Source of the DNA: Bacteroidales bacterium KHT7
GTDB lineage: Bacteria > Bacteroidota > Bacteroidia > Bacteroidales > Bacteroidaceae
Length of the DNA stretch: 64,000 nt
Assembly (NCBI GenBank): GCA_900102385.1
Contig: FNBQ01000005.1
Coordinates: 62,001-126,000 of the forward strand
Direction of reading: 5' to 3'
Both the position numbers and the translations under genes were made by a program. Below the pieces are notes generated by a model. It did no database searches, was not told where the DNA came from, and was given only the letters and a program-made list of their open reading frames with translations. Positions 39,881-48,344 of the stretch are shown here, piece by piece; the stretch's first letter is position 1; each line of letters begins with the position of its first letter.

Positions 39881-40618
39881 TTATTCGTAGTGCCTTATTC
39901 TAACATCAATTTTCTCGCCTTTAAGTAGCGATGGAATTACGCTCACGTCGGTCTGCCCGTAGTGGTACGGAAACAGCACCTTTGGCTTTATTGTCTTAGC
40001 GGCGCGCGCAAGTTGCTCGGGCGTCATGGTGTAAGGCTGGTTGCATGGCAGAAAGGCGATGTCGATATTCTTTATTTTCTTCAACTCCTCAATATTCTCC
40101 GTGTCGCCTGCAATGTATATGCGCAAGCCGTCGATTGTCAGGATATAGCCGTTGTCACGACCCTTTGGGTGGAATTGCAGATGCCCCTCGGTTGTGTTGT
40201 AGGCTGGCACGGCTTCGATGGTTATGTCGTTAGAAAGCTTCATCTTGTCGCCGTTTTTCATGGCCTTCTCCGAGCCATACTTATCAACACACCTCTGGTT
40301 CATAATTAGTTGCGTCTTTTCGGCTGAGAGCAGTTTGAGCGTAGGCGCATCGTAATGGTCGCCGTGCTCGTGGGTAACCAGAATGTAGTCGGCCTTTGGC
40401 ATTGCGGTATAGTCAACCGTTTTGTTGCCGAGTTTCGAGCAGGGGTCAATCTCAATCTCCTTGCCGTCGTACTCAATGCGTATGCTGGCATGCATAAGCG
40501 CGTGCATCTTAACGGTCTTGCCGCTTTTTGTCTTGAACTCGTCGGTCTCGTAATTGCCTTGTGCGCAGACTGTTGTCAGTCCGATGATAGCCAGAAGGCA
40601 TGCGATGATTTTTTTCAT
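39881..40618 (-). CDS. MBL-fold metallo-hydrolase, exported
   Basis: Start chosen at 40618 (MKKIIACLLAIIGLTTVCAQ), a signal peptide; 245 residues. The upstream extension of the frame runs through an 11-base repeat array and is not coding. The metal motif is VTHEHGDHYDA (HxHxDH), with GHLQFHPKGR for the third His site and AGDTEN for the bridging Asp. It resembles the UlaG-like group of beta-lactamase-fold hydrolases. Exported versions may cleave lactones or phosphodiesters; the substrate is unknown. Confidence 0.88.
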   Translation of the reverse strand: MKKIIACLLAIIGLTTVCAQGNYETDEFKTKSGKTVKMHALMHASIRIEYDGKEIEIDPCSKLGNKTVDYTAMPKADYILVTHEHGDHYDAPTLKLLSAEKTQLIMNQRCVDKYGSEKAMKNGDKMKLSNDITIEAVPAYNTTEGHLQFHPKGRDNGYILTIDGLRIYIAGDTENIEELKKIKNIDIAFLPCNQPYTMTPEQLARAAKTIKPKVLFPYHYGQTDVSVIPSLLKGEKIDVRIRHYE

Positions 40619-40779
40619 GTTTATTAAGTCTTTGGTTTGTATAATCTTAATTTTGTGTTTCGGACTGCAAAATAGCAGAAAAACTTCTAAAAGAGTACGT
40701 CTTCCGTCAGATTTTTCAAAGCTAAAGCCTCGTAAAGGACAATTATAGTATGAAATATTCTTTTGGTAAATACAAAGTG

Positions 40780-40922
40780 GTGGGAAGGAAGAAGGTAGAA
40801 AGAAGGAAGGAAGAAGGAAGATAGATTCAAGGTACGTCGTAGGAACGTCCAAAGTACGCCTAAGGAACATCCAAGGTATAGGGAAGCTATATGCAAGGTA
40901 TATGATGGATATATGAGAGGGG
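40780..40922. repeat. 13-unit 11-base-period tandem array
   Basis: Thirteen units in exact 11-base register: GAAGGAAGGAA, GATTCAAGGTA, CGTCGTAGGAA, CGTCCAAAGTA, CATCCAAGGTA, TATGCAAGGTA and others. The best units equal the complement of those at 10176-10296. It lies in the 450-base gap between the divergent genes at 40618 and 41069, which otherwise shows no feature. Confidence 0.88.
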
Positions 40923-41068
40923 AGTGACGAAATATGGGCGACCGCATCAAAATTGCGTTTTTCGGCAGCGAAAATCGGTACGCTTCGTAAATAAAGAACA
41001 GAAATATTGCGTTTTGAAAACTTTTTCTTAATTTTACGGCGGTATATTGCAAAATTTAGGATAAGACT

Positions 41069-41533
41069 ATGAGAGCGATGTTTATACTACTGATGTGCCT
41101 GCTAGCACAGATTGCTTATTCTCAAGACTGTAATCTGATGACAAGCGATTTGGAGATAAGGATTAAGCATGTTCCCGGACGCAATTATGATGATTTTCTT
41201 GGTGCATATACAATAGTTTCTGTGTGTTCTGATAAAATTGAAATCAGAACACACAGAAAAAAGTTTTTCGTTATCACGGACAAGGATTCTGTTGCTACGG
41301 TAAGAGGTCTTATTTCTGATTTGTTTATCGAAAAAAATACGCCTGTGATATTGTCGAAGATTGAAAGAGACGAAAACTGGAAAATTGCCGATTATTATCC
41401 TACGGGATTTTCTATATATGTACCTAAGAGCAAGACACAGAGTCTGAATGTTATAGCTGCGTATTCGTACGATACATGGAGGTATGTTTATAGTGAGAAG
41501 TTCAGAACTCTAATGAGTCTGCTGGATAAGTAA
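41069..41533 (+). CDS. Hypothetical exported protein
   Basis: A 154-residue protein with a signal peptide (MRAMFILLMCLLAQIAYSQD). The rest is beta-rich and charged (RIKHVPGRNYDDFLGAYTIV, SDKIEIRTHRKKFFVITDKD) with one possible disulfide. No family recognised. AT-rich; it marks the left end of the AT-rich cassette-like region. Confidence 0.6.
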   Translation: MRAMFILLMCLLAQIAYSQDCNLMTSDLEIRIKHVPGRNYDDFLGAYTIVSVCSDKIEIRTHRKKFFVITDKDSVATVRGLISDLFIEKNTPVILSKIERDENWKIADYYPTGFSIYVPKSKTQSLNVIAAYSYDTWRYVYSEKFRTLMSLLDK

Positions 41534-41536
41534 AAA

Positions 41537-41693
41537 GTTGTATTCTTGTCAAAATTTGAAAGCATTACAAATAGAGGAAGCTGTACAGATGCTCAACAGC
41601 ACAAATGTTGTTTATTCAAGAGCTGGAGGTGGCGCTGGTAGCATCTTATTAGTAAAAACGGATAATAACAATTCAATTTTTCTATTGCGCTAG
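41537..41693 (+). pseudogene. Possible gene remnant without a good start
   Basis: A frame open from about 41537 to the TAG at 41691-41693 reads LQIEEAVQMLNSTNVVYSRA, then GGGAGSILLVKTD and FLLR. It looks like the C-terminal part of a small protein, but there is no upstream start or RBS; the only ATG is internal (QMLN). It sits just before the first 70-base palindromic repeat. Confidence 0.4.
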
Positions 41694-41750
41694 AGCAAAA
41701 AAGTTATTATTTTTGCCAATTGTTTACAAAAAAGGATTGCAACAAATTTT

Positions 41751-41820
41751 ATGCTGCCGAATTCTTGCGTCCCTTCGGTAGCAAGCGACCATAGGTCGAG
41801 CGCGGAAATTCGGCAGAATG
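41751..41820. repeat. 70-base palindromic repeat, copy 1
   Basis: Outer arms TGCCGAATT and AATTCGGCA enclose two hairpins: CTTGC-GTCCCTTCGGTA-GCAAG and CGACC-ATA-GGTCG. This gives a three-way-junction shape. Near-identical copies lie at 42425 and 43238, one between each pair of AT-rich genes. Confidence 0.85.
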
Positions 41821-41859
41821 TAGTTGTTTTAAATTCAAACATATTTCATACTGAAGAAT

Positions 41860-42390
41860 ATGGTAAAAAAAATTTTCAAACAAATTATAAAGTATATCGA
41901 CGAACACGATATACTTTATGATTATGAATCGTGTGAGGCAATGTCTGTCTTTTGTTTGCCAGACTTAAACAGTCTGTCTGGTTTTGTAAATAAAGAAGAT
42001 TATATTCCTTTTTGCATAAACATGGCAATAATGTATGTAAACCAAGGCTTGCTGCATGCCAAAAGTAAACTTTCAAAGAAAGACTACGATAATTACATTC
42101 TATACTTTAATGTGGACCTCAATATTGATAATGAAAGCGATTATGGTGATTATATAACTGTTGATGTTTGCTTTTCAAGAAAGGCAAAAGAACATCTGAA
42201 CTATTTTAACGAACAAATAGACTACAAAGACACGGAAATTTGCAAATATGTCGAGGATGTAATAGGTATTTCCGAATTCACATGCTACTATACTGAGTTT
42301 TTTAAGGATGATGAGGACGATGATGAGCTATACTTTAAACGATATTCGTTTATTCCAAAGAAGATAGAACAGCGAATTCGTCAATTCTAA
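41860..42390 (+). CDS. Hypothetical cytoplasmic protein, cassette 1
   Basis: A 176-residue acidic protein without a signal peptide (MVKKIFKQIIKYIDEHDILY). It has alternating strands and helices (YILYFNVDLNIDNESDYGDY, ITVDVCFSRKAKEHLNYF). No family recognised. It is flanked on both sides by copies of the 70-base repeat and is AT-rich. Small acidic proteins in repeat-bounded arrays are often immunity proteins of toxin systems, but no toxin is visible here. Confidence 0.6.
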   Translation: MVKKIFKQIIKYIDEHDILYDYESCEAMSVFCLPDLNSLSGFVNKEDYIPFCINMAIMYVNQGLLHAKSKLSKKDYDNYILYFNVDLNIDNESDYGDYITVDVCFSRKAKEHLNYFNEQIDYKDTEICKYVEDVIGISEFTCYYTEFFKDDEDDDELYFKRYSFIPKKIEQRIRQF

Positions 42391-42424
42391 TTTTACATCC
42401 AGCACTCGTGGTTGAAATATTTCC

Positions 42425-42494
42425 ATTTTGTCAAATTCTTGCGTCTCTTCGGTAGCAAGCGACCATAGGTCGAGTGCGGAAATTCGGCAGAACG
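42425..42494. repeat. 70-base palindromic repeat, copy 2
   Basis: As copy 1, but the left outer arm reads TGTCAAATT instead of TGCCGAATT, and it has CGAGTGCGG instead of CGAGCGCGG. The inner hairpins are unchanged. Confidence 0.85.
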
Positions 42495-42528
42495 AGGTAA
42501 AAATATATTCATTATATGATAATTCGCA

Positions 42529-43185
42529 ATGAAGAAAGAATTGTTTAAGACAATCGTTTCAGATATTTTATCAGATGATTTCTTTTCTGATTATAAATTC
42601 ATAAAATCAGAATGCACTCTGTTCTTTCATAATGGCAATGATGCTTTTTCTGTTATTTTAGACCATTGGAGGGATTATGAGGATGAAGCATGTGTAATTC
42701 GCCCAATATATGGACGGCATTTTGATGTTCTTGCTAAGTGGTTCGAGAAATATAGTTTTCTGCCACTTAAGATGCAAAGATTAGACCCACAAATAATGCA
42801 GTATAGTTTTTCAGAAGAGGAACAGGAGATTTCTTTTAAATATGATTTTTCTGATTACGATAAAAAAATTCAGTTGCTGTGTTCTATAATAAAAAAGAAT
42901 ACGGCTGAGATATATGTAAAATATTCAAAACTGAATAATTTTTATAATGGAATTGTAGCTCCGATAGTAAAGGAAGATAAAGAATTACCAGAATCTGGAG
43001 TAGACTGGATTTTTGTGTATCTTACTTTAGGCTATTTGGTTGACAGAGATAACTATCCCACACTTAAGAAAAAAGTACTTGAACGTGCAGAATGGTTGCT
43101 TCATCAGCATGAACTTAATGTTGCTAAGTATTATAACAGACTGGACGAGATTATTTCATATATGGAAAACAATGTGAAATTATAA
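42529..43185 (+). CDS. DUF4304-like hypothetical protein, cassette 2
   Basis: A 218-residue protein beginning MKKELFKTIVSDILSDDFFS, which resembles DUF4304-type proteins found near polymorphic toxins; the match is weak and from memory. The middle has HNGNDAFSVILDHWRDYEDE and the C-terminal half is helical, ending RLDEIISYMENNVKL. No signal peptide. AT-rich and bounded by 70-base repeats on both sides. A toxin-immunity role is a guess. Confidence 0.55.
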   Translation: MKKELFKTIVSDILSDDFFSDYKFIKSECTLFFHNGNDAFSVILDHWRDYEDEACVIRPIYGRHFDVLAKWFEKYSFLPLKMQRLDPQIMQYSFSEEEQEISFKYDFSDYDKKIQLLCSIIKKNTAEIYVKYSKLNNFYNGIVAPIVKEDKELPESGVDWIFVYLTLGYLVDRDNYPTLKKKVLERAEWLLHQHELNVAKYYNRLDEIISYMENNVKL

Positions 43186-43237
43186 GAATACTTTTCCCGT
43201 ATCTCATCTCTTTAGGATGTGAAGGAATCTACTATTC

Positions 43238-43307
43238 CATTCTGTCAAATTCTTGCGTCCCTTCGGTAGCAAGCGACCATAGGTCGAGCGCGGAAATTCG
43301 GCAGAAT
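43238..43307. repeat. 70-base palindromic repeat, copy 3
   Basis: Same core as copy 1 and the same altered left arm as copy 2 (TGTCAAATT). It marks the right end of the AT-rich array. Confidence 0.85.
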
Positions 43308-43322
43308 AGGTATAAGCAATCC

Positions 43323-43372
43323 GAGCGGCAAAAACGAAGAATCAACTATTTCGTTTTTCCGCTCTTGTTTTT
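43323..43372 (+). terminator. Terminator after the cassette array
   Basis: GAGCGGCAAAAACGAA pairs with TTCGTTTTTCCGCTC (one bulge), then TTGTTTTTTG. Confidence 0.8.
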
Positions 43373-43396
43373 TGGGGGTGTTTATCTGTTGCATAA

Positions 43397-43433
43397 GAAA
43401 AACGGCCATCGCAAGGGAGATGCGACGACCGTT
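43397..43433 (-). terminator. Terminator of the DUF5107/TPR gene
   Basis: On the minus strand AACGG, TCGTCGCATCTC, then CTTGCGATGG and CCGTT, followed by TTTCTT. A two-part stem with one internal mismatch. Confidence 0.7.
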
Positions 43434-43509
43434 AACAAAAAGAAAGTCGAGTTGAAATATAATTCGTTTTACGTTATATTTAACCTTTCATTTTTGAGAA
43501 TAAATTCGT

Positions 43510-46500
43510 TTATATCAGTCCGCTTTTTAGCAGCGTGCGCAAAGCCTGAACACCCTGATGGTTGATGTCGAGACCCTCCACCTCGCGCAGATAACGTTCT
43601 CCGTGCTCTCTGTCGCCCAAGCCGAAGTAGCCGAGGGCGAGCATATAGAGGCAGTGGATGCGGTTCTTTGTGTCGAGCGAGTCGTCCCAGATGAGAAGGT
43701 CGGGCAGCGATACGGCAAAATAGTCCATCGTTACATGGTCGAACAGATGCTGTTTGCCGTAGTTCACGAGTTTGAAGAACAGACCGCGCGCCTTGTCCTC
43801 CTTGCCTAACTTGCGGTAGCAGAGGGCGGCATAGAAAATCTTGTCGGGCTTGGCATCGTTGTAGTACATGGCTGCGGCCGGTTCTGTTGGTCCGGCTGTG
43901 CCCTCGTCGTAACGCTCAAGAAAGTAGAGGAAGTCGTTGTCCTGTGCGCCGTACAGCTTGCCTTCGCCCAAGTGACTTGGGAATACCAGACATTCTTCGA
44001 GCAGACGCTTCGCTTCCGCCTTTTCCGAACCGCCCGTGAGCATCTTCTTAGCCAGTTCAAGACGGCAAATCTGGTATTGACTGCTAACCTTGCCTTCGCC
44101 TCCCTCCCAAGGGTGGAAGATGTGGCTGTCGAGTTTCTGCATTGCCTCTTCGTATCGTCCAAGCTGATTCAGCAAGGTTATCTCTTCCAGAACGAGGTCG
44201 TCGCGTCGCTGTATAAGATGCGGATATTTCTGAAGGAAGGCGAGACGCTCGTCATGCGGTTTCTGCAGACGCTTGTAGAGCTGGTCGAGCTCCATCAGAA
44301 TGCGCTCGTCGTCCTCGTTGAGACGGAAGGCGCGCTCCATGTATTCCAACGCCTCTTGCTGTCGGTTCTGCTTGTTGAAGCGCGCAAGGGCGAGGTTGCG
44401 CCACACGGTAGGAAAGTCGGGATTCGCTTTTGCCGACTGTTCCCAGTTCTCGATGGCAAGGTCGTACTGACGCGCGGCGTAGTAGAGACAGCCGAGGTAG
44501 TAAGGTGCTTTTGACAATTGACAATTGACAATTGACAGTTGACAATTAGGACTTGAAAATTGAGAATTGAAAGTTGAGAGTTGAGAGTTGACGATGTTTT
44601 TGGCTGCGTTGAGGGCGATGACATCTTCGGCGCGGTTTGGGAAACAGTATGCGCTGTCGGCTTGTTCGGCTTTCATTAGCGCATCAGCTTCGCCGCAGAA
44701 GGCAAATAGATAGTACCACGTCATTGGCGAAACGGCATCCTCGCCGATGGCGATGTGCCAGATGTCGCGAGCCTCGTCGGTCAGACCGGCGGCGCAGTAG
44801 TCGAGTGCTATTTCGTCGTAGTTCTGAGCCGAGCGGCGCATCATCTGCTTCATCTCTGCCAGAACCTTATCGTCTTTCTCTAACAGATATTTCTCGTAGC
44901 GGCATCCGTAGTTAAACTGGTCGCATTCAAGCGATTCGTCAATGAGACTGATGGCTTCGGAATGCTTTCCGAGTTTTCGCATGATGGCAGCCTTCAGCGC
45001 GCGCGCCTTGTGGTTGTGCCAGTTGTTGTTCAGACAGCGGTCCACCTCGTCGAGAGCGTCTTCGAATCTGCCTTGCATTGTGCTTATCTTTGCCGCCTCG
45101 AAATATCCGGCATCAGCCCAAGCCTTGTTCCAAGTGGCTTTCCAGAACAGTTCGTAAGCCTCTGCTGTTTTGCCCTGATATTTCAGCGCGAGAGCGAGAT
45201 TGTAAATAGGCTCGCCGTCGTAAGGGTTATGGTTGCGCTTCTGCGACAGTCTGACAGCCTTGCGCAGATAATCCTCGGCTTTGGCAAAACGCCCCTTGCG
45301 TATGTACCACAGACCGAGAGCGTTAAGACAACGGATGTCGTTAGGGTCGCGGCGTAGAGCCTCCTCGTAGTAGTCTGTTGCCTGCCATGTGGCGTGGCGG
45401 TACTGCTCCAAGTGCAGACCGGTGAGGTAGAGCTGCTCGTTAGTCTTAATCTGTTCGGGCAGAAGGGCTGCCTCTGCGCTGTCTGGGATAGGACGAATTT
45501 CATCGTCTTCGGCATGCCAGCAGAGAACAGTGCGCTTGCCATAGACGAATGTCTTTACAGCCTCGAATGTTATCTCGCCGAACTTTGCGCCCTTAACATC
45601 GACGGTCTCGACAAGCACATTCTCGGGCGACAGAGTGACATCCTTTGCGTAGTAAACCTCGCCGTTGTCGTTGCGCAGAATCAGACTGACATTCTGCTTG
45701 TTCGTTGCAAATAGTTTGAACTCAACTTTTCCGCTGCCAGCCTCGTTTATGTTGAAAATGAGGTCTTTTGAAGCCTCTTTTACAACGCCCAGCTCGCGAT
45801 ACGGCATAAAGTACTGCGTGAACGTCTTCTCCTCGTAAGGCATAAGCCATGCAAAGTCCGGCTGATTCTCGGTATAGACGCCAGCCATCAGCTCGATGTA
45901 AGGACGGAATCCCAGTCTGAGCTGCTCTTTTATGGCAGAAAAACTGAATTCATCTCTATCAGAAGCCGAACTGTGTCCATTGCCAGTTACCTCGTCAGTC
46001 AGATTTCTGTCCCATGCGCGTCCGAAATCACCGTTTCCCCATGTCCATTGCTTCTTTCCCGGCGAGAAGTGATGCGACGCAACGTGCAACATTCCAGCCT
46101 GCGTGTCATTCTCGTATCCGCCCTCGAAGTTGAAGCGCGAGTTTACGCCCATGTAAGATGTCGGCACATAGATATTCTTGTAGTTCGAAATGTCAACGCC
46201 AGCCGAATAGTCCATCTTGTAGTACGTTCCGGTGGCGATTGGGAAACTGCTTACAGCACGCTTTCCGTGGTCGAAAACCGCGTTTATGTCGGGCGGAAAT
46301 ACACTCTGGTAGGCATCGTTCACCTCTACGGCAGGGTTTGCCCACCAAAGGAAAGTCTGAGGCACGTCGGTGCGGTTGTATAGCCTTCCCTTTATCTCAA
46401 GATAGGCGCATCCCGGACGCAGCGTAAAGCCAGCCATTCCCTTCTGATGGAACATTTTCTCCATCTCGCTAACCCAAACCGTTATGCTGCCGTCGTCGCC

Positions 46501-46905
46501 TTCTTCTATGCAGGTATCTACGGGCATGAAGGTGGTAGGACGGTGATGCTGAGGCCAGTTGAACTCAATGCCGCCGCTAATCCACGGACCAGCCAAGCCC
46601 ACGAGAGCCGGCTTTACAACGTGGTTGTAGTAGATGAAGTGACGCTTCTTAATCTTGTCGTATGCCATCTGCACGCGACCGCCAAGCTCGGGCAGAACCA
46701 TCACCTTAATGTATTCGTTTTCGAGCCAGATAGCCAGATAGTCCTTGTCGGTCTTCTCGTCGCTTATCGACTCGATGACGGGGTAGGGATATACCACTCC
46801 GCTCGAACCCTGATAGACTCGTTTTTCCAAGAACATAGGATTCTTCTCGGGCTTTCCAACCTCGTATGTAGGAATTGTTATGATATCTCTCCAGACTTTT
46901 ACCAT
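43510..46905 (-). CDS. DUF5107 and TPR-repeat protein
   Basis: A 1131-residue cytoplasmic protein. Residues 1-400 form a DUF5107 domain with a galactose-mutarotase/supersandwich-like pattern (ENEYIKVMVLPELGGRVQMA, SGGIEFNWPQHHRPTTFMPV, CAYLEIKGRLYNRTDVPQTF). From about residue 520 there are many TPR repeats (DIRCLNALGLWYIRKGRFAK, YNLALALKYQGKTAEAYELF). Such proteins occur in sugar-utilisation loci of this phylum and may bind or process a sugar. An odd feature is an in-frame 77-base insertion of seven-base repeats (44511-44587), giving a NSQLSTF/NCQLSIV seven-residue peptide repeat between TPR units. It is followed downstream by no partner, and upstream by a sugar transporter gene in the same orientation. 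Confidence 0.85.
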   Translation of the reverse strand: MVKVWRDIITIPTYEVGKPEKNPMFLEKRVYQGSSGVVYPYPVIESISDEKTDKDYLAIWLENEYIKVMVLPELGGRVQMAYDKIKKRHFIYYNHVVKPALVGLAGPWISGGIEFNWPQHHRPTTFMPVDTCIEEGDDGSITVWVSEMEKMFHQKGMAGFTLRPGCAYLEIKGRLYNRTDVPQTFLWWANPAVEVNDAYQSVFPPDINAVFDHGKRAVSSFPIATGTYYKMDYSAGVDISNYKNIYVPTSYMGVNSRFNFEGGYENDTQAGMLHVASHHFSPGKKQWTWGNGDFGRAWDRNLTDEVTGNGHSSASDRDEFSFSAIKEQLRLGFRPYIELMAGVYTENQPDFAWLMPYEEKTFTQYFMPYRELGVVKEASKDLIFNINEAGSGKVEFKLFATNKQNVSLILRNDNGEVYYAKDVTLSPENVLVETVDVKGAKFGEITFEAVKTFVYGKRTVLCWHAEDDEIRPIPDSAEAALLPEQIKTNEQLYLTGLHLEQYRHATWQATDYYEEALRRDPNDIRCLNALGLWYIRKGRFAKAEDYLRKAVRLSQKRNHNPYDGEPIYNLALALKYQGKTAEAYELFWKATWNKAWADAGYFEAAKISTMQGRFEDALDEVDRCLNNNWHNHKARALKAAIMRKLGKHSEAISLIDESLECDQFNYGCRYEKYLLEKDDKVLAEMKQMMRRSAQNYDEIALDYCAAGLTDEARDIWHIAIGEDAVSPMTWYYLFAFCGEADALMKAEQADSAYCFPNRAEDVIALNAAKNIVNSQLSTFNSQFSSPNCQLSIVNCQLSKAPYYLGCLYYAARQYDLAIENWEQSAKANPDFPTVWRNLALARFNKQNRQQEALEYMERAFRLNEDDERILMELDQLYKRLQKPHDERLAFLQKYPHLIQRRDDLVLEEITLLNQLGRYEEAMQKLDSHIFHPWEGGEGKVSSQYQICRLELAKKMLTGGSEKAEAKRLLEECLVFPSHLGEGKLYGAQDNDFLYFLERYDEGTAGPTEPAAAMYYNDAKPDKIFYAALCYRKLGKEDKARGLFFKLVNYGKQHLFDHVTMDYFAVSLPDLLIWDDSLDTKNRIHCLYMLALGYFGLGDREHGERYLREVEGLDINHQGVQALRTLLKSGLI
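44511..44587. repeat. 7-base-period array inside a coding sequence
   Basis: Eleven seven-base units in register: TTGACAA four times or nearly so, then TTAGGAC, TTGAAAA, TTGAGAA, TTGAAAG, TTGAGAG twice. It equals the array at 2106-2168 in type. On the minus strand it stays open in the frame of the DUF5107/TPR gene and encodes a seven-residue repeat. Confidence 0.88.
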
Positions 46906-46918
46906 GATAGTATCTTAA

Positions 46919-48214
46919 TTATTTGTTTATCAATTTGTTTTCGAGTTCTTCCAGACTCTGACCCTTTGTCTCGGGACATCTCTTCAGAAGGAAGATGAAG
47001 GCGCAGAGACAGATGCCGCTGTAAATCCAGAATGTGCCGCTGCTGCCAAGTGCCGCGTTCATCGACGGGAATGAGAAGGTGAGCGTGCAGCAGCCCACCC
47101 AGAGCGCGAAGGTGCATGTAGCCATAGCCACGCCGCGTATGCGGTTAGGGAATATCTCAGCCAGAAGCGTCCATGTAACAGGACCGAGCGTCATGGCATA
47201 TACCGATATTGCCATCACCACCAGCGCAACCATCATAAAGCCCTTTACCTCGAAGAAGTAGCACGTTCCGAGCGTGAGGTAGATGAGTCCCAATCCGCTT
47301 GCGCCGATAAGAATGAGCGTGCGACGTCCCCACTTCTCGATGGTGTAGAGAGCCACGACGGTAAACACCACGTTGGCAATGCCCGTTATGACTATGTTGA
47401 TGAACATTCCGTCAACGTCGAAGCCTGCGCCTGCAAAAATCTCCTGAGCGTAGTTGAAGATAACGTTCGTGCCGCACCATTGCTGGAACACGGCTATGAC
47501 AAGTCCGAGCAGCAGAACCTTCCAGTATTTGCGCTGAAATACCTCGCTCTGCCCAGCCTCTTTCTCGTGCGTTTCAGACTTCTCGGTCTTCATTCTCAGA
47601 AACACCGGACTCTCGGTAATGAACAGACTCATGGCGAGGAACAGAGCCGCCGGAACGGTTTCTGCCCAGAACATCCATCGCCAGCCCCATTCAATGTTCC
47701 AAGTCTGATTTTCTGCAACAGATGTATCTTTTGCTAGAAGCATATTAACCACCTGCGCACCAAGGATTCCGAGCACGATTGTCATCTGGTTTAGCGAGAC
47801 CATTCTGCCGCGAATCGGTGCAGGGCTGACCTCGGCTATGTAAATGGGCGACAATGCCGATGCCACGCCAATTCCCACGCCGCCGATGAAGCGCGCAATG
47901 TTAAACAGCGTGAAGTCGTTGAACAGCCCTGTTCCTATTGCCGACACGGTAAACAGCACCGCCGATGTGGTGAGCAGAGGCTTTCTGCCGTAGCGGTCGG
48001 CAAGAGCACCGGCAACCATTGCTCCGGCAAGGCATCCAATAAGTGCCGTTGTCATGGCAACGCCCTGCATAACAGGCGATTCGGATATGCCGAAATACAA
48101 CTCGTAGAAAGGCTTTGCACCGCCAATCACTACCCAGTCGTAGCCAAAGAGCAGTCCGCCCATGGCCGACACCATACAGACGAAATACAGAAAAGTATTA
48201 CTATTTTTATTCAT
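46919..48214 (-). CDS. MFS sugar:H+ symporter (sugar porter family)
   Basis: Start chosen at 48214 (MNKNSNTFLYFVCMVSAMGG); 431 residues, 12 helices. Sugar-porter signatures: GGLLFGYDWVVIGGAKPF in helix 1, DRYGRKPLL after helix 2, PESPVFLRMK after helix 6 and PETKGQSLEELE after helix 12. Members carry xylose, arabinose, glucose or galactose with protons. The stop is 13 bases before the DUF5107/TPR gene, so the two are co-transcribed, which suggests import followed by binding or conversion of the sugar inside the cell. An AraC regulator is upstream. Confidence 0.92.
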   Translation of the reverse strand: MNKNSNTFLYFVCMVSAMGGLLFGYDWVVIGGAKPFYELYFGISESPVMQGVAMTTALIGCLAGAMVAGALADRYGRKPLLTTSAVLFTVSAIGTGLFNDFTLFNIARFIGGVGIGVASALSPIYIAEVSPAPIRGRMVSLNQMTIVLGILGAQVVNMLLAKDTSVAENQTWNIEWGWRWMFWAETVPAALFLAMSLFITESPVFLRMKTEKSETHEKEAGQSEVFQRKYWKVLLLGLVIAVFQQWCGTNVIFNYAQEIFAGAGFDVDGMFINIVITGIANVVFTVVALYTIEKWGRRTLILIGASGLGLIYLTLGTCYFFEVKGFMMVALVVMAISVYAMTLGPVTWTLLAEIFPNRIRGVAMATCTFALWVGCCTLTFSFPSMNAALGSSGTFWIYSGICLCAFIFLLKRCPETKGQSLEELENKLINK

Positions 48215-48244
48215 GTAAACACGGTAATTAAAGGTTATATATTG

Positions 48245-48252
48245 CAAATATA
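48245..48252 (-). promoter_or_regulatory. -7 element of the sugar transporter operon
   Basis: TATATTTG on the minus strand lies 30 bases before the ATG at 48214; no -33 element at the right spacing, which would be expected if an activator such as the adjacent AraC protein is required. Confidence 0.45.
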
Positions 48253-48344
48253 AATTATCTGCACAAATAAAAACATGTACTTTTCTGTCAAAGAATATGG
48301 ACTATTTTATCATTGCAGGTTTTAGGCTGAATTTTGTAGGAGTG

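Noticed and set aside
41751-43307. Integron with attC sites
   Set aside because: Repeats are palindromic and bound one gene each, but there is no integrase gene and the ends lack the conserved core-site consensus.
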